DNA of 50,216 nucleotides, taken from assembly GCA_947628305.1 (NCBI GenBank), contig CANQZG010000025.1:1-50216 (forward strand). Reading direction: 5' to 3'. Position 1 is the first letter of the stretch; each line of letters opens with the position of its first letter. The stretch comes from an uncultured Muribaculaceae bacterium. Its GTDB lineage: Bacteria; Bacteroidota; Bacteroidia; Bacteroidales; Muribaculaceae. Of this stretch, positions 37,474 to 45,752 are shown one piece after another. The translations under genes were made by a program, and so were the position numbers. The notes under the pieces were generated by a model. It ran no database searches, was not told where the DNA came from, and worked only from the letters and a program-made list of their open reading frames with translations.

Positions 37474-38076
37474 TTACGCCTCCGTCGGTTTGGCCTGCGC
37501 TTCCCCTCTCTTTGCGGCAAGCTCCTTCTGTGCGGTTTGCAATTCCCCCAAGTTCTTTTGCATGAGCTCATTGAGCTTGGCAATGTTTTCGGGCGTCGAG
37601 AAGAGCGCGATGCTGTCCTGCAACCTGTCGAGAGCGGAGTTTCTCGCCTCTTTGAGGTTGTAGATTTCGACCTCGAGCATAGACTTCAACTGTTTGAAGT
37701 CGTAGAGGATGTCGAATACCTTGCTCCTGATCGCTATGTCGGAACTCTTGAAGCGTTCGAGCTGGTTAAAGATGTGTGAGGATGCGTAATAGTCGAATTC
37801 CTGCTTGTTCCATGTACTCGCCCCGATGTCGAGACCAAGGTAACGTGTGAGAAAGTAGTACATGAGAAAGTACTGCTTTGCACCGATTTGCTCCTTATAA
37901 AGCTGAGGTATGGGGAGCTGCATCTCTGTGGCGATCTCATCGGTGCCCTTGTCGACGGCAACGAGGCAGGCGGGCGCCTGCTCTTCCGCGATAGCTCTCT
38001 TGTCGTCGAAAGGGATGTAGTCGATTGCGGCGCGGATCATCGCTTCCGTGATGATGAATTTTTCTCTTTTTTCCAT
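37474..38076 (-). CDS. structural protein, probable connector
   Basis: 200 residues from ATG 38076. Helical throughout, with a strongly heptad-like C-terminal third (FKQLKSMLEVEIYNLKEARN, LDRLQDSIALFSTPE, LQTAQKELAAKRGE). It lies in the connector part of the late operon. No family recognised. Confidence 0.55.
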   Translation of the reverse strand: MEKREKFIITEAMIRAAIDYIPFDDKRAIAEEQAPACLVAVDKGTDEIATEMQLPIPQLYKEQIGAKQYFLMYYFLTRYLGLDIGASTWNKQEFDYYASSHIFNQLERFKSSDIAIRSKVFDILYDFKQLKSMLEVEIYNLKEARNSALDRLQDSIALFSTPENIAKLNELMQKNLGELQTAQKELAAKRGEAQAKPTEA

Positions 38077-38115
38077 AATCTCGGTATCTCCTTTTGGTTC
38101 CTTGATTTATGTCTT

Positions 38116-38844
38116 TTATTTCAATCCCCGCGTGGGGAAGATCTTTCGAAAATAAAGGTTTTGCTCATAACGGCGCATTTCTTCGGCGAGAGTCATTCTC
38201 ATCTCGCGTAGGCGCTCCGTGTCGGCTCTCATCTTGTTTGCCCTGTTTTGCTCGGAGAAGGACTTGTCCTCAACCTTGCTGACATTCGAGAGCCAATCAT
38301 TGTTGAAGCGCCTCTGCCATGCGATCCCAAAGCAGATCCCCAAAATGTGCATGATTTCAGGGGACAACGTTTCAACAAAATAGCCGTCCTTATAGAAGTC
38401 CATATCGAAGGTGGTTCCCTTGGGTATGGGGTTCTCGGGCGTAGCGACAAATGTCACTGTACCCACCTCGGCATCATAGGTGATGCCGCTCGTCGGAAGA
38501 AAAACCACGTTATCGAAGTCATCTACCGTGCGCAAACGGCAACAGAAAAGCTCATATCCTTTTCCGTTCTCATCAAGTGCAAGCGTGAACTTGTCTGTAA
38601 TGTCCTGCGTAGTCGTATGTGGCAAACTGCCGAATACGGGCTCCACGAGTTTCGGGACATCCGGCGTCCCCATGAGATATAGCGGCATATACGCAGGCAA
38701 GTTAAATTCGGGAATGCCGCGAAGAAGATAGCCCCACATACGCCATGCGTATTGCGGCTTATCTTCCACTGCAAGCGCATTCAAAATTTCGTCGTTTACG
38801 CAACCTGCACAGTATTCGCTTATGACCTTCAAAATCGGCGTCAT
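38116..38844 (-). CDS. structural protein, probable head connector
   Basis: 242 residues, AAGGGGCAAGAAA before ATG 38844. Residues 1-80 are helical (YAWRMWGYLLRGIPEFNLPA), 80-180 beta-rich (GTVTFVATPENPIPKGTTFD), and 180-242 a long Arg-rich coiled helix (NRANKMRADTERLREMRMTL). Place and pattern suit a connector at the portal vertex, but this is not shown. Confidence 0.55.
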   Translation of the reverse strand: MTPILKVISEYCAGCVNDEILNALAVEDKPQYAWRMWGYLLRGIPEFNLPAYMPLYLMGTPDVPKLVEPVFGSLPHTTTQDITDKFTLALDENGKGYELFCCRLRTVDDFDNVVFLPTSGITYDAEVGTVTFVATPENPIPKGTTFDMDFYKDGYFVETLSPEIMHILGICFGIAWQRRFNNDWLSNVSKVEDKSFSEQNRANKMRADTERLREMRMTLAEEMRRYEQNLYFRKIFPTRGLK

Positions 38845-38921
38845 TTTCTTGCCCCTTTGTGTTGGTGAGCCGTATCTGACGGCAGGGACTTGCGCCCCTG
38901 CCGTCTCGCGGTTGGTTTGGC

Positions 38922-39311
38922 TTATGCTGCGGGAGTAGTGCTATCTGTCGTTTTCTCTTCGGACTTTTCCTCGGTCTTGCGATTGTAATTGATGAGCTCG
39001 ACCGCCTTTTCAATAAATTCAGTCCAGTATTCTTTGTCGAACGTCAACCCTGCATGTTCGCAGAGTTCGCGGGTGTCGTTCAGCACGTCTTTGAGCTTGA
39101 GGGCGCCGCCCTTTTCGAGGCTTGCAAATGCCTTCTCCGCTCCCCTGACGAGATCCATCACCTGCTCGGAGATGCCCGACAATACCTCATCGACATCCAC
39201 CGCTTCACCCTTCGCCTTCTTGCGCTTGATCGCAAGGATGGTCGTGATGATATAGGCGAGAACGCCGACTGACGCGAAAACGATATACATGATCGTCTGT
39301 GCTTTCTCCAT
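38922..39311 (-). CDS. single-pass membrane protein in the late operon
   Basis: 129 residues, AAGGAGGGTAACAGAC before ATG 39311. Residues 5-26 are a membrane span (TIMYIVFASVGVLAYIITTI) followed by RKKAKG. The rest is helical and charged. One span with an inner basic stop could fit a holin or an envelope-anchored assembly factor; neither is shown. Confidence 0.65.
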   Translation of the reverse strand: MEKAQTIMYIVFASVGVLAYIITTILAIKRKKAKGEAVDVDEVLSGISEQVMDLVRGAEKAFASLEKGGALKLKDVLNDTRELCEHAGLTFDKEYWTEFIEKAVELINYNRKTEEKSEEKTTDSTTPAA

Positions 39312-39328
39312 GTCTGTTACCCTCCTTG

Positions 39329-39658
39329 TCAGATTCCGTATGTAGACGCGTAACCCGTGGCGGTTTGCGTCTCTACCATGTCCGTTTTTGCTTCGTCCTC
39401 TTCCATTTCCTCAACGGGTTCTTCGACTTCCTCGATGTACGATTCGAGAATTTCGAGCTTGGTCTTTTCCTCGGCGGAAAGCCCATTCCCCTCGAGTTCC
39501 TTTGTGAAAGCGACGAATCTTTCCGTCTTATCCTCGTCGTATCCACGCGCAATGGCGTATTCGCGCGCATCCGCCTCGATTTCGGCGAGGTTCACCTCTC
39601 TTCTCGCGACCAATTCCTCACGGTCGTGCAAGAGCCTTTCCTCGTTGACTTTCAGCAT
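39329..39658 (-). CDS. small acidic late protein
   Basis: 109 residues, AGGAGGGCAT before the ATG at 39658. Entirely charged helix (ERLLHDREELVARREVNLAE, KLEILESYIEEVEEPVEEME). It may be a scaffold-like or regulatory protein. No family recognised. Confidence 0.6.
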   Translation of the reverse strand: MLKVNEERLLHDREELVARREVNLAEIEADAREYAIARGYDEDKTERFVAFTKELEGNGLSAEEKTKLEILESYIEEVEEPVEEMEEDEAKTDMVETQTATGYASTYGI

Positions 39659-39661
39659 TTT

Positions 39662-40393
39662 CTAATGCCCTCCTGATAAAAGATTTGTGATCCAGTCGCG
39701 CGTCACGGGGATCGCAAACAGTACGATGAGGATCGCACCGATGAGAAGCACCCATTTGAGCGCCTTGACAATTGCGGTCGAGATCGTTCCCAAGCCGTCG
39801 AAGAAACTGCGTACGCCGTCAAAGAATAAGAGCATCCCGAGCACAAAGGCACAAGGGACGTATGTGTAATGCAGACGTTCCAGCTTGTCCTTGTAGAGCT
39901 CCCACTTCGCCGCTTTGTTGCGGGCCTTAAAGTCAGCTCTTTGCTCACGGTCGATCTGTATCTGTTCCCGTTTGAGCCGCTTCGCCTCTGCCTTTAAGAC
40001 GATGAGCCTGTTTCTTATCTCTTGCTTGCGAACTTTGTTGTCCGCATCTTGCTCCTGAACCGAGAGACTGGCACGCTCTGCATCGACTTCAAGCGCACGG
40101 TCCGCAACCCGTTTGAGGCTTTCGGCATGTTTGTCCACGATGCGCTCATCGGAAATTTTCTCCTGAGCACGCGCAAGGATGTCCTGCTGTACTCCTTCGA
40201 CAACAGAGCCGAAATTGCCGACCTCGGGATCAACTGTCCGCTCAGATAAATCTGTGCTTTCCGTCTTAACGGCGGGTAACGCGTCCAATTCCGATTCGAC
40301 TTCATCCGTCACGGGCGACGGCTCGCCCCCGATGTTTTGTTGCTCCTGCGCTTCGAACTCTGCCGCATGGCGCTCCAGATCCTCTTGGTTCAT
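39662..40393 (-). CDS. coiled-coil membrane protein in the late operon
   Basis: 243 residues. Residues 55-165 are a long charged coiled coil (EKISDERIVDKHAESLKRVA, RLIVLKAEAKRLKREQIQID). Two or three membrane spans follow: about 178-198 (YVPCAFVLGMLLFFDGV), 205-230 (STAIVKALKWVLLIGAILIV). Membrane proteins of this kind in late operons may serve DNA entry or lysis; no homologue is recognised. Confidence 0.65.
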   Translation of the reverse strand: MNQEDLERHAAEFEAQEQQNIGGEPSPVTDEVESELDALPAVKTESTDLSERTVDPEVGNFGSVVEGVQQDILARAQEKISDERIVDKHAESLKRVADRALEVDAERASLSVQEQDADNKVRKQEIRNRLIVLKAEAKRLKREQIQIDREQRADFKARNKAAKWELYKDKLERLHYTYVPCAFVLGMLLFFDGVRSFFDGLGTISTAIVKALKWVLLIGAILIVLFAIPVTRDWITNLLSGGH

Positions 40394-40405
40394 TTTGTGT
40401 TTCCT

Positions 40406-41104
40406 TTACTCTTCCTCGCTATCTCCGAGTGCCCGCGCCATGTCTTTGAGAATGGCGGTAAACATACCGTTTTTCTCTACCTGCTTGGAAGCCTTTTGCA
40501 ATCTCTCAATGAGCATCTGATTGACGCGATTGTCGTGAGCGTTGTATGCGTCTGCATAAAGCGCGGCGATGAGTTCTTTGTGACGGTAGCACGCCTTACG
40601 GAAAATGGAGACCACCGTGTCGGCGTCCATGTCGAGAAGTTTATAGTAGATTTCCTTCCCGACAAGCTCCCCGTCCGTATAGTTCACTCCGTAGCGGTCG
40701 CGTTCCTCGTCCGTCAAGCCGTCCACGACGATGAGGCGACGGTCTTTGAGACGGTTTATTACGGGTGTTCCCATGTTCTCGAAAAAGACAGTTTTTGAGA
40801 TCGTCCGCGTGCCACCGCGCCCCATGATGTCACCGAGCTTATCGCCCAAATGCACAACAGAGCCTTCGGCGACCGCTCCCATGTAGAGGAGCGTCACCAT
40901 TTCCTCTTTCTGCGCCGTCAACTGCACTGTCGGCGTCGGGTGCGCTGCGATATATGCCTCGACCGCCTTCTGTGCAGCCTGTTCGCTCGCCTCTTTGAGC
41001 ATAGCAGCGACTTCCGCCTCGGTGAATGTCTTTCCTGTGGATTTCCTTCCGCGCTTAGGTGTCGTTGCTTCTTCGACAACTTCGTTCTTGATTTCTTCCG
41101 ACAT
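40406..41104 (-). CDS. hypothetical head protein
   Basis: 232 residues, CGAGAGGAGTAAAAAG before ATG 41104. A Lys/Thr-rich AT-hook-like start (TTPKRGRKSTGKTFTEAEVA), helical middle, and a region YMGAVAEGSVVHLGDKLGDI. Directly downstream of the capsid gene. It may be a head completion or DNA-binding core protein. Confidence 0.55.
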   Translation of the reverse strand: MSEEIKNEVVEEATTPKRGRKSTGKTFTEAEVAAMLKEASEQAAQKAVEAYIAAHPTPTVQLTAQKEEMVTLLYMGAVAEGSVVHLGDKLGDIMGRGGTRTISKTVFFENMGTPVINRLKDRRLIVVDGLTDEERDRYGVNYTDGELVGKEIYYKLLDMDADTVVSIFRKACYRHKELIAALYADAYNAHDNRVNQMLIERLQKASKQVEKNGMFTAILKDMARALGDSEEE

Positions 41105-41211
41105 AACTTTTTACTCCTCTCGGTTTTTATTTTTTGTCATGGAAATTGTGCGGGAGTTCGTTGCGGGAAACGGCAATTATGTCGCCCCGCAACTTGTCCT
41201 ATCACTGCGAT

Positions 41212-42468
41212 TTATTGGTCGACCTTCATCTTGACGATCTTCTGCGAGAACGCGGGCTGAACGTCCACGACAAGCGTCTCGGAGATGTCGATTGTCATGT
41301 CGGCGGTCTCTCTCGGGTCGAAGCTGATCGTGATGGGCGAGCCTTCTGCGATGACACCCGCCATAGGCGCACGTCCCACCTTCGCCATGATGTAGATGTT
41401 CTCGCTCGTCGCATCGTCGAGGGAAACGAACTTCGGCTCGTAGTTCTGCGTGCCGGGGACGACCGCGAGACCCGCTTCGATGAGATCCACGCCCGCGACG
41501 TTCCCGAGGAAGCCGTTGCGGACCCACTCGTCACCGATCATGCCCTGAATCCCTGCCGCCACAGCGGGTTCGCCGACAGTGGGAAGAATATTGCTCAATC
41601 CCGCGAGCGTGCCCATTGCCATGAGTTGCGTACGATCTACTCCGTTGATCGCTGCCGCCATCATGATGGCTTGGTTCCAATTCTTGGGCGTGTAGCTGTC
41701 GAAGGAGAGCGTCGTGGGGATATACCGCGAGTCGCCGACCGCCTTCTTGAACTTGGAAAGGATCATCGCATACAGCTTGCTGTACGCGCCGCGCATAAAC
41801 GCCGCGTAGTAGCGACCTGCCGTTCCGCCCACGATGTCCTGATACCACTTGATCTTGGTCTTTGCGGTATAGGGCTGCGGGGTGAGAGCGATCTGTGCCT
41901 TGTACAGGTACTGATAGGGCTTGCTCGAAACGCTCCCCCAGCTGTCGTCATCGAAAAGGAAGAAGTCGTTGCTCTCGATGTCGATGAGTTCTGTCACGCC
42001 AAGTCTGCCGTTGGAGCGCCAATCAATGAGACGTTCGGTCGCAGCGGGAATAACGGCGGGATAGAGCGGTTCGATGACATCCTGCGAAATGTAGGCGAGT
42101 GCCGCCCAGAAGATCTGGTTCTTGTACAGCTTGCGGTCTGCGGCGACTTCCTGCATTGTGGCATAAGGCTCTCTGCCAAGTGCTCTGTTCGCAATTGCCG
42201 CGCAGTACAGGACGGTATCTTCCCAAACCTTCTTTTGGTCGATGGCGCCCTTCGAATTGTACTTCACGAGGTTGTGAGGATCCGCGTTTGCGATTGCTCC
42301 GAAGTATTCGAGCGTCGCAAGTCTGCCCGCCGCAACGATCTTGTCGCGGTCGAGCGTGCGCACGGTCTGACCGTCCGCCGCGCAGACCCTGATGTGGTTG
42401 TTTCCGTTATCCGCCGACTTGAAGGAAAAGATGTCGGGGGAGATGCTGTTCAGTTTGAGTGCATTCAT
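41212..42468 (-). CDS. major capsid protein (HK97 fold expected)
   Basis: 418 residues, AAGGAGGAAAAAGAAA before ATG 42468. Middle and C-terminal parts have the alternating helix/strand pattern of major capsid proteins: YYAAFMRGAYSKLYAMILSK, SFDSYTPKNWNQAIMMAAAI, LSNILPTVGEPAVAAGIQGM, GVDLIEAGLAVVPGTQ and the final PITISFDPRETADMTIDISE. The order protease/scaffold, decoration, capsid is typical. No cleavage site at the N-terminus could be seen. Confidence 0.85.
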   Translation of the reverse strand: MNALKLNSISPDIFSFKSADNGNNHIRVCAADGQTVRTLDRDKIVAAGRLATLEYFGAIANADPHNLVKYNSKGAIDQKKVWEDTVLYCAAIANRALGREPYATMQEVAADRKLYKNQIFWAALAYISQDVIEPLYPAVIPAATERLIDWRSNGRLGVTELIDIESNDFFLFDDDSWGSVSSKPYQYLYKAQIALTPQPYTAKTKIKWYQDIVGGTAGRYYAAFMRGAYSKLYAMILSKFKKAVGDSRYIPTTLSFDSYTPKNWNQAIMMAAAINGVDRTQLMAMGTLAGLSNILPTVGEPAVAAGIQGMIGDEWVRNGFLGNVAGVDLIEAGLAVVPGTQNYEPKFVSLDDATSENIYIMAKVGRAPMAGVIAEGSPITISFDPRETADMTIDISETLVVDVQPAFSQKIVKMKVDQ

Positions 42469-42483
42469 TTTCTTTTTCCTCCT

Positions 42484-43179
42484 TTATGCTCCTGCGCCCG
42501 CTGAAATCGGTGCTCTCAAGCAGAGAAGCGTGTACTTCGCGCCCGCGTCGAACGCGCCTTCGGTGAAACGCCTGTTGAGGTCTGTTACACGGAAGAAAAC
42601 GCTCCCGTCCGTGGGAAGTTGGTCGTCCTTGACATTCGGGCCTGCCTTCAAAAGACCGTTCTCGATGGTGACGAGAAGGTTTTCGGAATCGGGAAGCGTC
42701 GAGAAGTTGCCCGCGCCGAAGTTGTACTGTTCGCCGACGATGAGTTCGGTGAAGTCGCCGCGCTCGCCTGCGGGAACGGGAAGCCCAAGCGTCTTGCCGG
42801 GGATGTTGATTGCCATGTCGCCGAGCTTCGCCTGTGCGACGTTGTAGGTGTTGCAGGCATAGATACCCGTATGGTCGCCCGAGTAGTACGGGAGTTTGCC
42901 GCTTGCCGCTGCGACCATGTACCAGCTGTTGCCGTTTACAAGCCCCGTCGTTTCTTTCCACTTTCCTGCATCGCCCTTTCCGTATACGGTCTCGTACCCC
43001 TCGTTGGGGAGCGGACTGTCGGGGATGCACAGGAAACCTGCGGGGCAATCGTCGGGCTTGAAGTTCTTCTCGTTGCCCTTGACCGCCTGCGAGCTGAACT
43101 TGCCTGTGATGTTTTGCGTGTCGTTCCGCTTGCTGTTGGAAACGTACACTTCAAAAGCCGTATTTTTGATAGTAGGCAT
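42484..43179 (-). CDS. capsid decoration/head protein
   Basis: 231 residues, AAGGAGAAACAAAG before ATG 43179. Beta-rich with Gly/Asn turns (GLVNGNSWYMVAAASGKLPY, YSGDHTGIYACNTYNVAQAK) and no signal. Between protease/scaffold and capsid genes, the place of head decoration proteins. Confidence 0.65.
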   Translation of the reverse strand: MPTIKNTAFEVYVSNSKRNDTQNITGKFSSQAVKGNEKNFKPDDCPAGFLCIPDSPLPNEGYETVYGKGDAGKWKETTGLVNGNSWYMVAAASGKLPYYSGDHTGIYACNTYNVAQAKLGDMAINIPGKTLGLPVPAGERGDFTELIVGEQYNFGAGNFSTLPDSENLLVTIENGLLKAGPNVKDDQLPTDGSVFFRVTDLNRRFTEGAFDAGAKYTLLCLRAPISAGAGA

Positions 43180-43196
43180 TTCTTTGTTTCTCCTTT

Positions 43197-44594
43197 TCAG
43201 TTTTTATTTGCGGCGTACTCTTTGAGGACGCTTTCAACGCCGCTCTTCGGCGCGTTTGCGCCGTTGTCCTCTTCGCCGGTTTCCCACGCATAGCGGGTTC
43301 TTTGGGCGTTCTGACGCGCCTTGTGTGCTTCGCAGATCAACTCCGCGCATCTTGCTCCGACCTCTTTCGCGGCATCCTTATCGCCGCAGAAATTGCCGTC
43401 GCCGTCCACCCTCTCCGCGTAAGCGTTGAGGCAGTCTTCGGTCAGCATGTCGTCGCAAAGGGTGTCCTCGATCTCGCAACCGCCGTTTGCCTGCATGTAG
43501 TGCAGCTTGTCTTTGATTGCATTTTTCACGAGCTCGACTCTGCGCCTGTGTTCCGCTTCTGCCATCGCATTGATCTTTGCTTTCAGCTCAGCGTTCTCGG
43601 CAGTCACCTTGTCGAGGGCGGTCTTTGTCGCATTCAGCCGTGCCTGCACTTCCCCGACGAGCAGTTCTGCGGGCACAGTGATGGCGCCATCCCCTTCTCC
43701 AAAGATGGAGTTCGCGGCGACCTCAACGATCTGCTCATTGACCACCGTCGTTTCATCGTCGCGGAAGGTGTAGAGACAGGCGTGCCCCCTCTCGTCAAGC
43801 AAGGCAACCGACTGACCGTTTACGCCGAGAACCGTGTGCGTGGGAAACAGCGAGCGCAGATCGTCGATCTTTCTGACTTTTGCCATAGTTCTTGCTTCTC
43901 CTTTTTCTGAATTTTGGTTTTGAGTTTGCGGCTCTTGTTTGGGTAAACCCGACCGTTGCTCGTCAAAGGATGCCACCCTCATGGTGAATTCCTGAATGGA
44001 TCCGTTGCATTGCAAAGTCTTTATATTTGCTCCCACAACTGCGGGATTTACTTTCTCGTTGAGAATGGTCGTGCCGAGGATCTGATACTTGGTGAATACC
44101 TCGACGTCACCTTCGAAGTGCATTTCGTCGATGAGGGTCTCGATGCTGACGCTCAGACTTCCGCGCTCTTTGAGCTTTTCGACGAGCTGGCGATTGTACC
44201 ATGTGAAGATCGTCCCAACGCCGACGATCCACTCCTTGCCGTCAATGGTTTCAAGACGGATGTCCTCGTCCTTTGCAAAGTAGCCGACGATGCGCTCGGC
44301 GGTCGCGGCGGTGAAGTCTGCATACTCCTCTCCCGTCCGCGCGTCTTTCCGCATTGTGAAATTGTGTCCGTCGGCGATTTTGTCCCCCACATAGGCGCAA
44401 AGGATTGGAGTGCGGGCAAAGAGCTTGCGATGAGCGGCGAGGTTTGTGTAGATCCAACCGTTCCTGTTCAATTCCGAATTGAGGAGACGGACCTCGACCC
44501 GTTGAAGCCACCCGTCTTTTACGGCAAGCAAGCGGAGCTGCCCCTCGAAGGAGACGATTTTCCCGCCCGATTGCACGGTCTTAAACTTGCTCAT
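43197..44594 (-). CDS. prohead protease fused to scaffold
   Basis: 465 residues. Residues 30-205 resemble phage prohead serine proteases: SELNRNGWIYTNLAAHRKLF, AYVGDKIADGHNF, IVGYFAKDED, then RGSLSVSIETLIDEMHFEGD with a possible nucleophile Ser and ILGTTILNEKVNPAVVGANI. A Gln/Asn-rich linker follows (PKQEPQTQNQNSEKG). Residues 310-370 form the coiled coil of a scaffold (LNATKTALDKVTAENAELKA). Fusion of protease and scaffold is common. Its stop codon is followed by the decoration gene. Confidence 0.65.
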   Translation of the reverse strand: MSKFKTVQSGGKIVSFEGQLRLLAVKDGWLQRVEVRLLNSELNRNGWIYTNLAAHRKLFARTPILCAYVGDKIADGHNFTMRKDARTGEEYADFTAATAERIVGYFAKDEDIRLETIDGKEWIVGVGTIFTWYNRQLVEKLKERGSLSVSIETLIDEMHFEGDVEVFTKYQILGTTILNEKVNPAVVGANIKTLQCNGSIQEFTMRVASFDEQRSGLPKQEPQTQNQNSEKGEARTMAKVRKIDDLRSLFPTHTVLGVNGQSVALLDERGHACLYTFRDDETTVVNEQIVEVAANSIFGEGDGAITVPAELLVGEVQARLNATKTALDKVTAENAELKAKINAMAEAEHRRRVELVKNAIKDKLHYMQANGGCEIEDTLCDDMLTEDCLNAYAERVDGDGNFCGDKDAAKEVGARCAELICEAHKARQNAQRTRYAWETGEEDNGANAPKSGVESVLKEYAANKN

Positions 44595-45142
44595 TTGCCC
44601 TCTCCTTCAAGTTGTTTTTCGCACCACCCGTCGAAACTCGTGGGGCTGCCCGCGCCGCCCTGCTCATTGAGTTGGTCGTAAATCGCCCACATTTCGAGGA
44701 ACTTCGTGCGGTCGCGGCTGTTCGTGAGCATGAGCTCTTCGGCGTAGAGTGCCATAGCACGGAATTGTGCGTTGTCGGTCGCGCCGTGGAACGCTTCGAG
44801 GACTTCCTGCACGTTGTCCAAAACGCGGGTGATGAACTCGAAAACGCCGTCCATGTCTTTGAGTTCTTCGCGCCAATTCAACTCGGGCGTTTCGGGGTAC
44901 TCCTGCATAAGGTGATTTTCGTGGAGCATATCGCCGAAGTCGTCGAGCAGTTGAAGAAACTTGTGCGCCTGACGGTGGACGATTTCGGAGCAGAATTTGA
45001 GGCTCTGCTCAATGTAGACGTACTCCTTCGCCGCGTCGAGAAAGCGGTTGCCGTCGAGGTATGCCTTGCTGACGGCTCTCGCGGCGTCCCGCAGACCTTT
45101 GAAAGGTTCGACGTCGAAGTTGTATTTTTCTTTGAGTTTCAT
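44591..45142 (-). CDS. all-helical late protein
   Basis: 183 residues, AAGGAGTAGAATCCT before ATG 45142; the stop overlaps the protease start. All-helical, with HRQAHKFLQLLDDFGDMLHE and NHLMQEYPETPEL, faintly like four-helix (ferritin-like) bundles. No metal ligands are certain. It is preceded by a terminator-like hairpin (45167-45213). Confidence 0.55.
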   Translation of the reverse strand: MKLKEKYNFDVEPFKGLRDAARAVSKAYLDGNRFLDAAKEYVYIEQSLKFCSEIVHRQAHKFLQLLDDFGDMLHENHLMQEYPETPELNWREELKDMDGVFEFITRVLDNVQEVLEAFHGATDNAQFRAMALYAEELMLTNSRDRTKFLEMWAIYDQLNEQGGAGSPTSFDGWCEKQLEGEGK

Positions 45143-45166
45143 AGGATTCTACTCCTTACAGAGGCA

Positions 45167-45213
45167 ATAAAAAAGCGGTTAAAGCACCGAGATTTACTCG
45201 ATACTCTAACCGC
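45167..45213 (-). terminator. terminator or attenuator inside the late operon
   Basis: GCGGTTA/TAACCGC with an inner CGAG/CTCG hairpin is followed on the minus strand by TTTTTTATT. It lies between the 55-residue gene and the helical gene, inside an otherwise continuous operon. It may reduce read-through from the portal/endonuclease part or be overcome by an antiterminator; another promoter directly after it was not obvious. Confidence 0.75.
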
Positions 45214-45272
45214 AATAGGTTCTCCCTTCCCCAACTCACCCGTCGGGGCGCGTATTCAATTTTGCGCCTTTC

Positions 45273-45440
45273 TTATGGCGCGATGCGGAAAAGTTCTCTC
45301 CGCTTCGTCGTGGTCTCATAGCAAATGACAGTACCGTCCTTTGCCGTGATGACCTCTATCTTTTTGTCTTTCGCCGTGTACTCCGCGAGCTTTCGCATAA
45401 GCGTTTGCTCCTGCGGCGACAAATTGACGTTCTCACTCAT
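45273..45440 (-). CDS. 55-residue hypothetical protein
   Basis: ATG 45440 overlaps the upstream stop (ATGA) and has GGAGG before it. The sequence LSPQEQTLMRKLAEYTAKDK then DGTVICYETTTKRRELFRIA is helix plus short beta hairpin. Not recognised. Confidence 0.6.
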   Translation of the reverse strand: MSENVNLSPQEQTLMRKLAEYTAKDKKIEVITAKDGTVICYETTTKRRELFRIAP

Positions 45441-45691
45441 CGCCGTCCTCCGTCCTTGATTTCATGCTTTTTGAGAAATTCTTCCAAAGTGAGTTCGTCA
45501 ACTTTGACCTTCTCAACTTCCGCGCCGATAACGTCAATGTCGCAGGTGGACGCAATCACATAGGCTTTGTCTCCGAGAAGTTCTTTAATCCCACCCAAAA
45601 AAGCAAACGTAAGCGACGCATCACAAGCAATATCTCCCCTTTCATTGTGCGGGAGCTGAAAGTGAATGATAGGCTTATCAAGTTTCGCCAT
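45437..45691 (-). CDS. hypothetical small late protein
   Basis: 84 residues, GGAGGACAGCG before ATG 45691. Beta-rich first half (PIIHFQLPHNERGDIACDAS) and a helical end. It begins inside the end of a 24-residue frame (45678-45752) that starts at the endonuclease stop, so the three are translated in series. Not recognised. Confidence 0.6.
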   Translation of the reverse strand: MAKLDKPIIHFQLPHNERGDIACDASLTFAFLGGIKELLGDKAYVIASTCDIDVIGAEVEKVKVDELTLEEFLKKHEIKDGGRR

Positions 45692-45752
45692 CGCTGTCCT
45701 CCGTCACGCCCTGCGTTTGCTTCTCAATCACGGTTTCGGTGTAGCCGTTCAT
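45678..45752 (-). CDS. possible 24-residue coupling ORF
   Basis: Its ATG (45752) overlaps the stop of the endonuclease gene as ATGA, and its stop overlaps the start of the 84-residue gene. It reads MNGYTETVIEKQTQGVTEDS and four more residues. It may be only a translational bridge, or the tail of an older gene broken by the endonuclease insertion. Confidence 0.35.
   Translation of the reverse strand: MNGYTETVIEKQTQGVTEDSDGET

Noticed and set aside
43931-43955. Fourth copy of the 22-bp promoter box
   Set aside because: Only a loose match (TTTGGGTAAACCC) inside the protease/scaffold gene, without a TATAAT at 17 bp.
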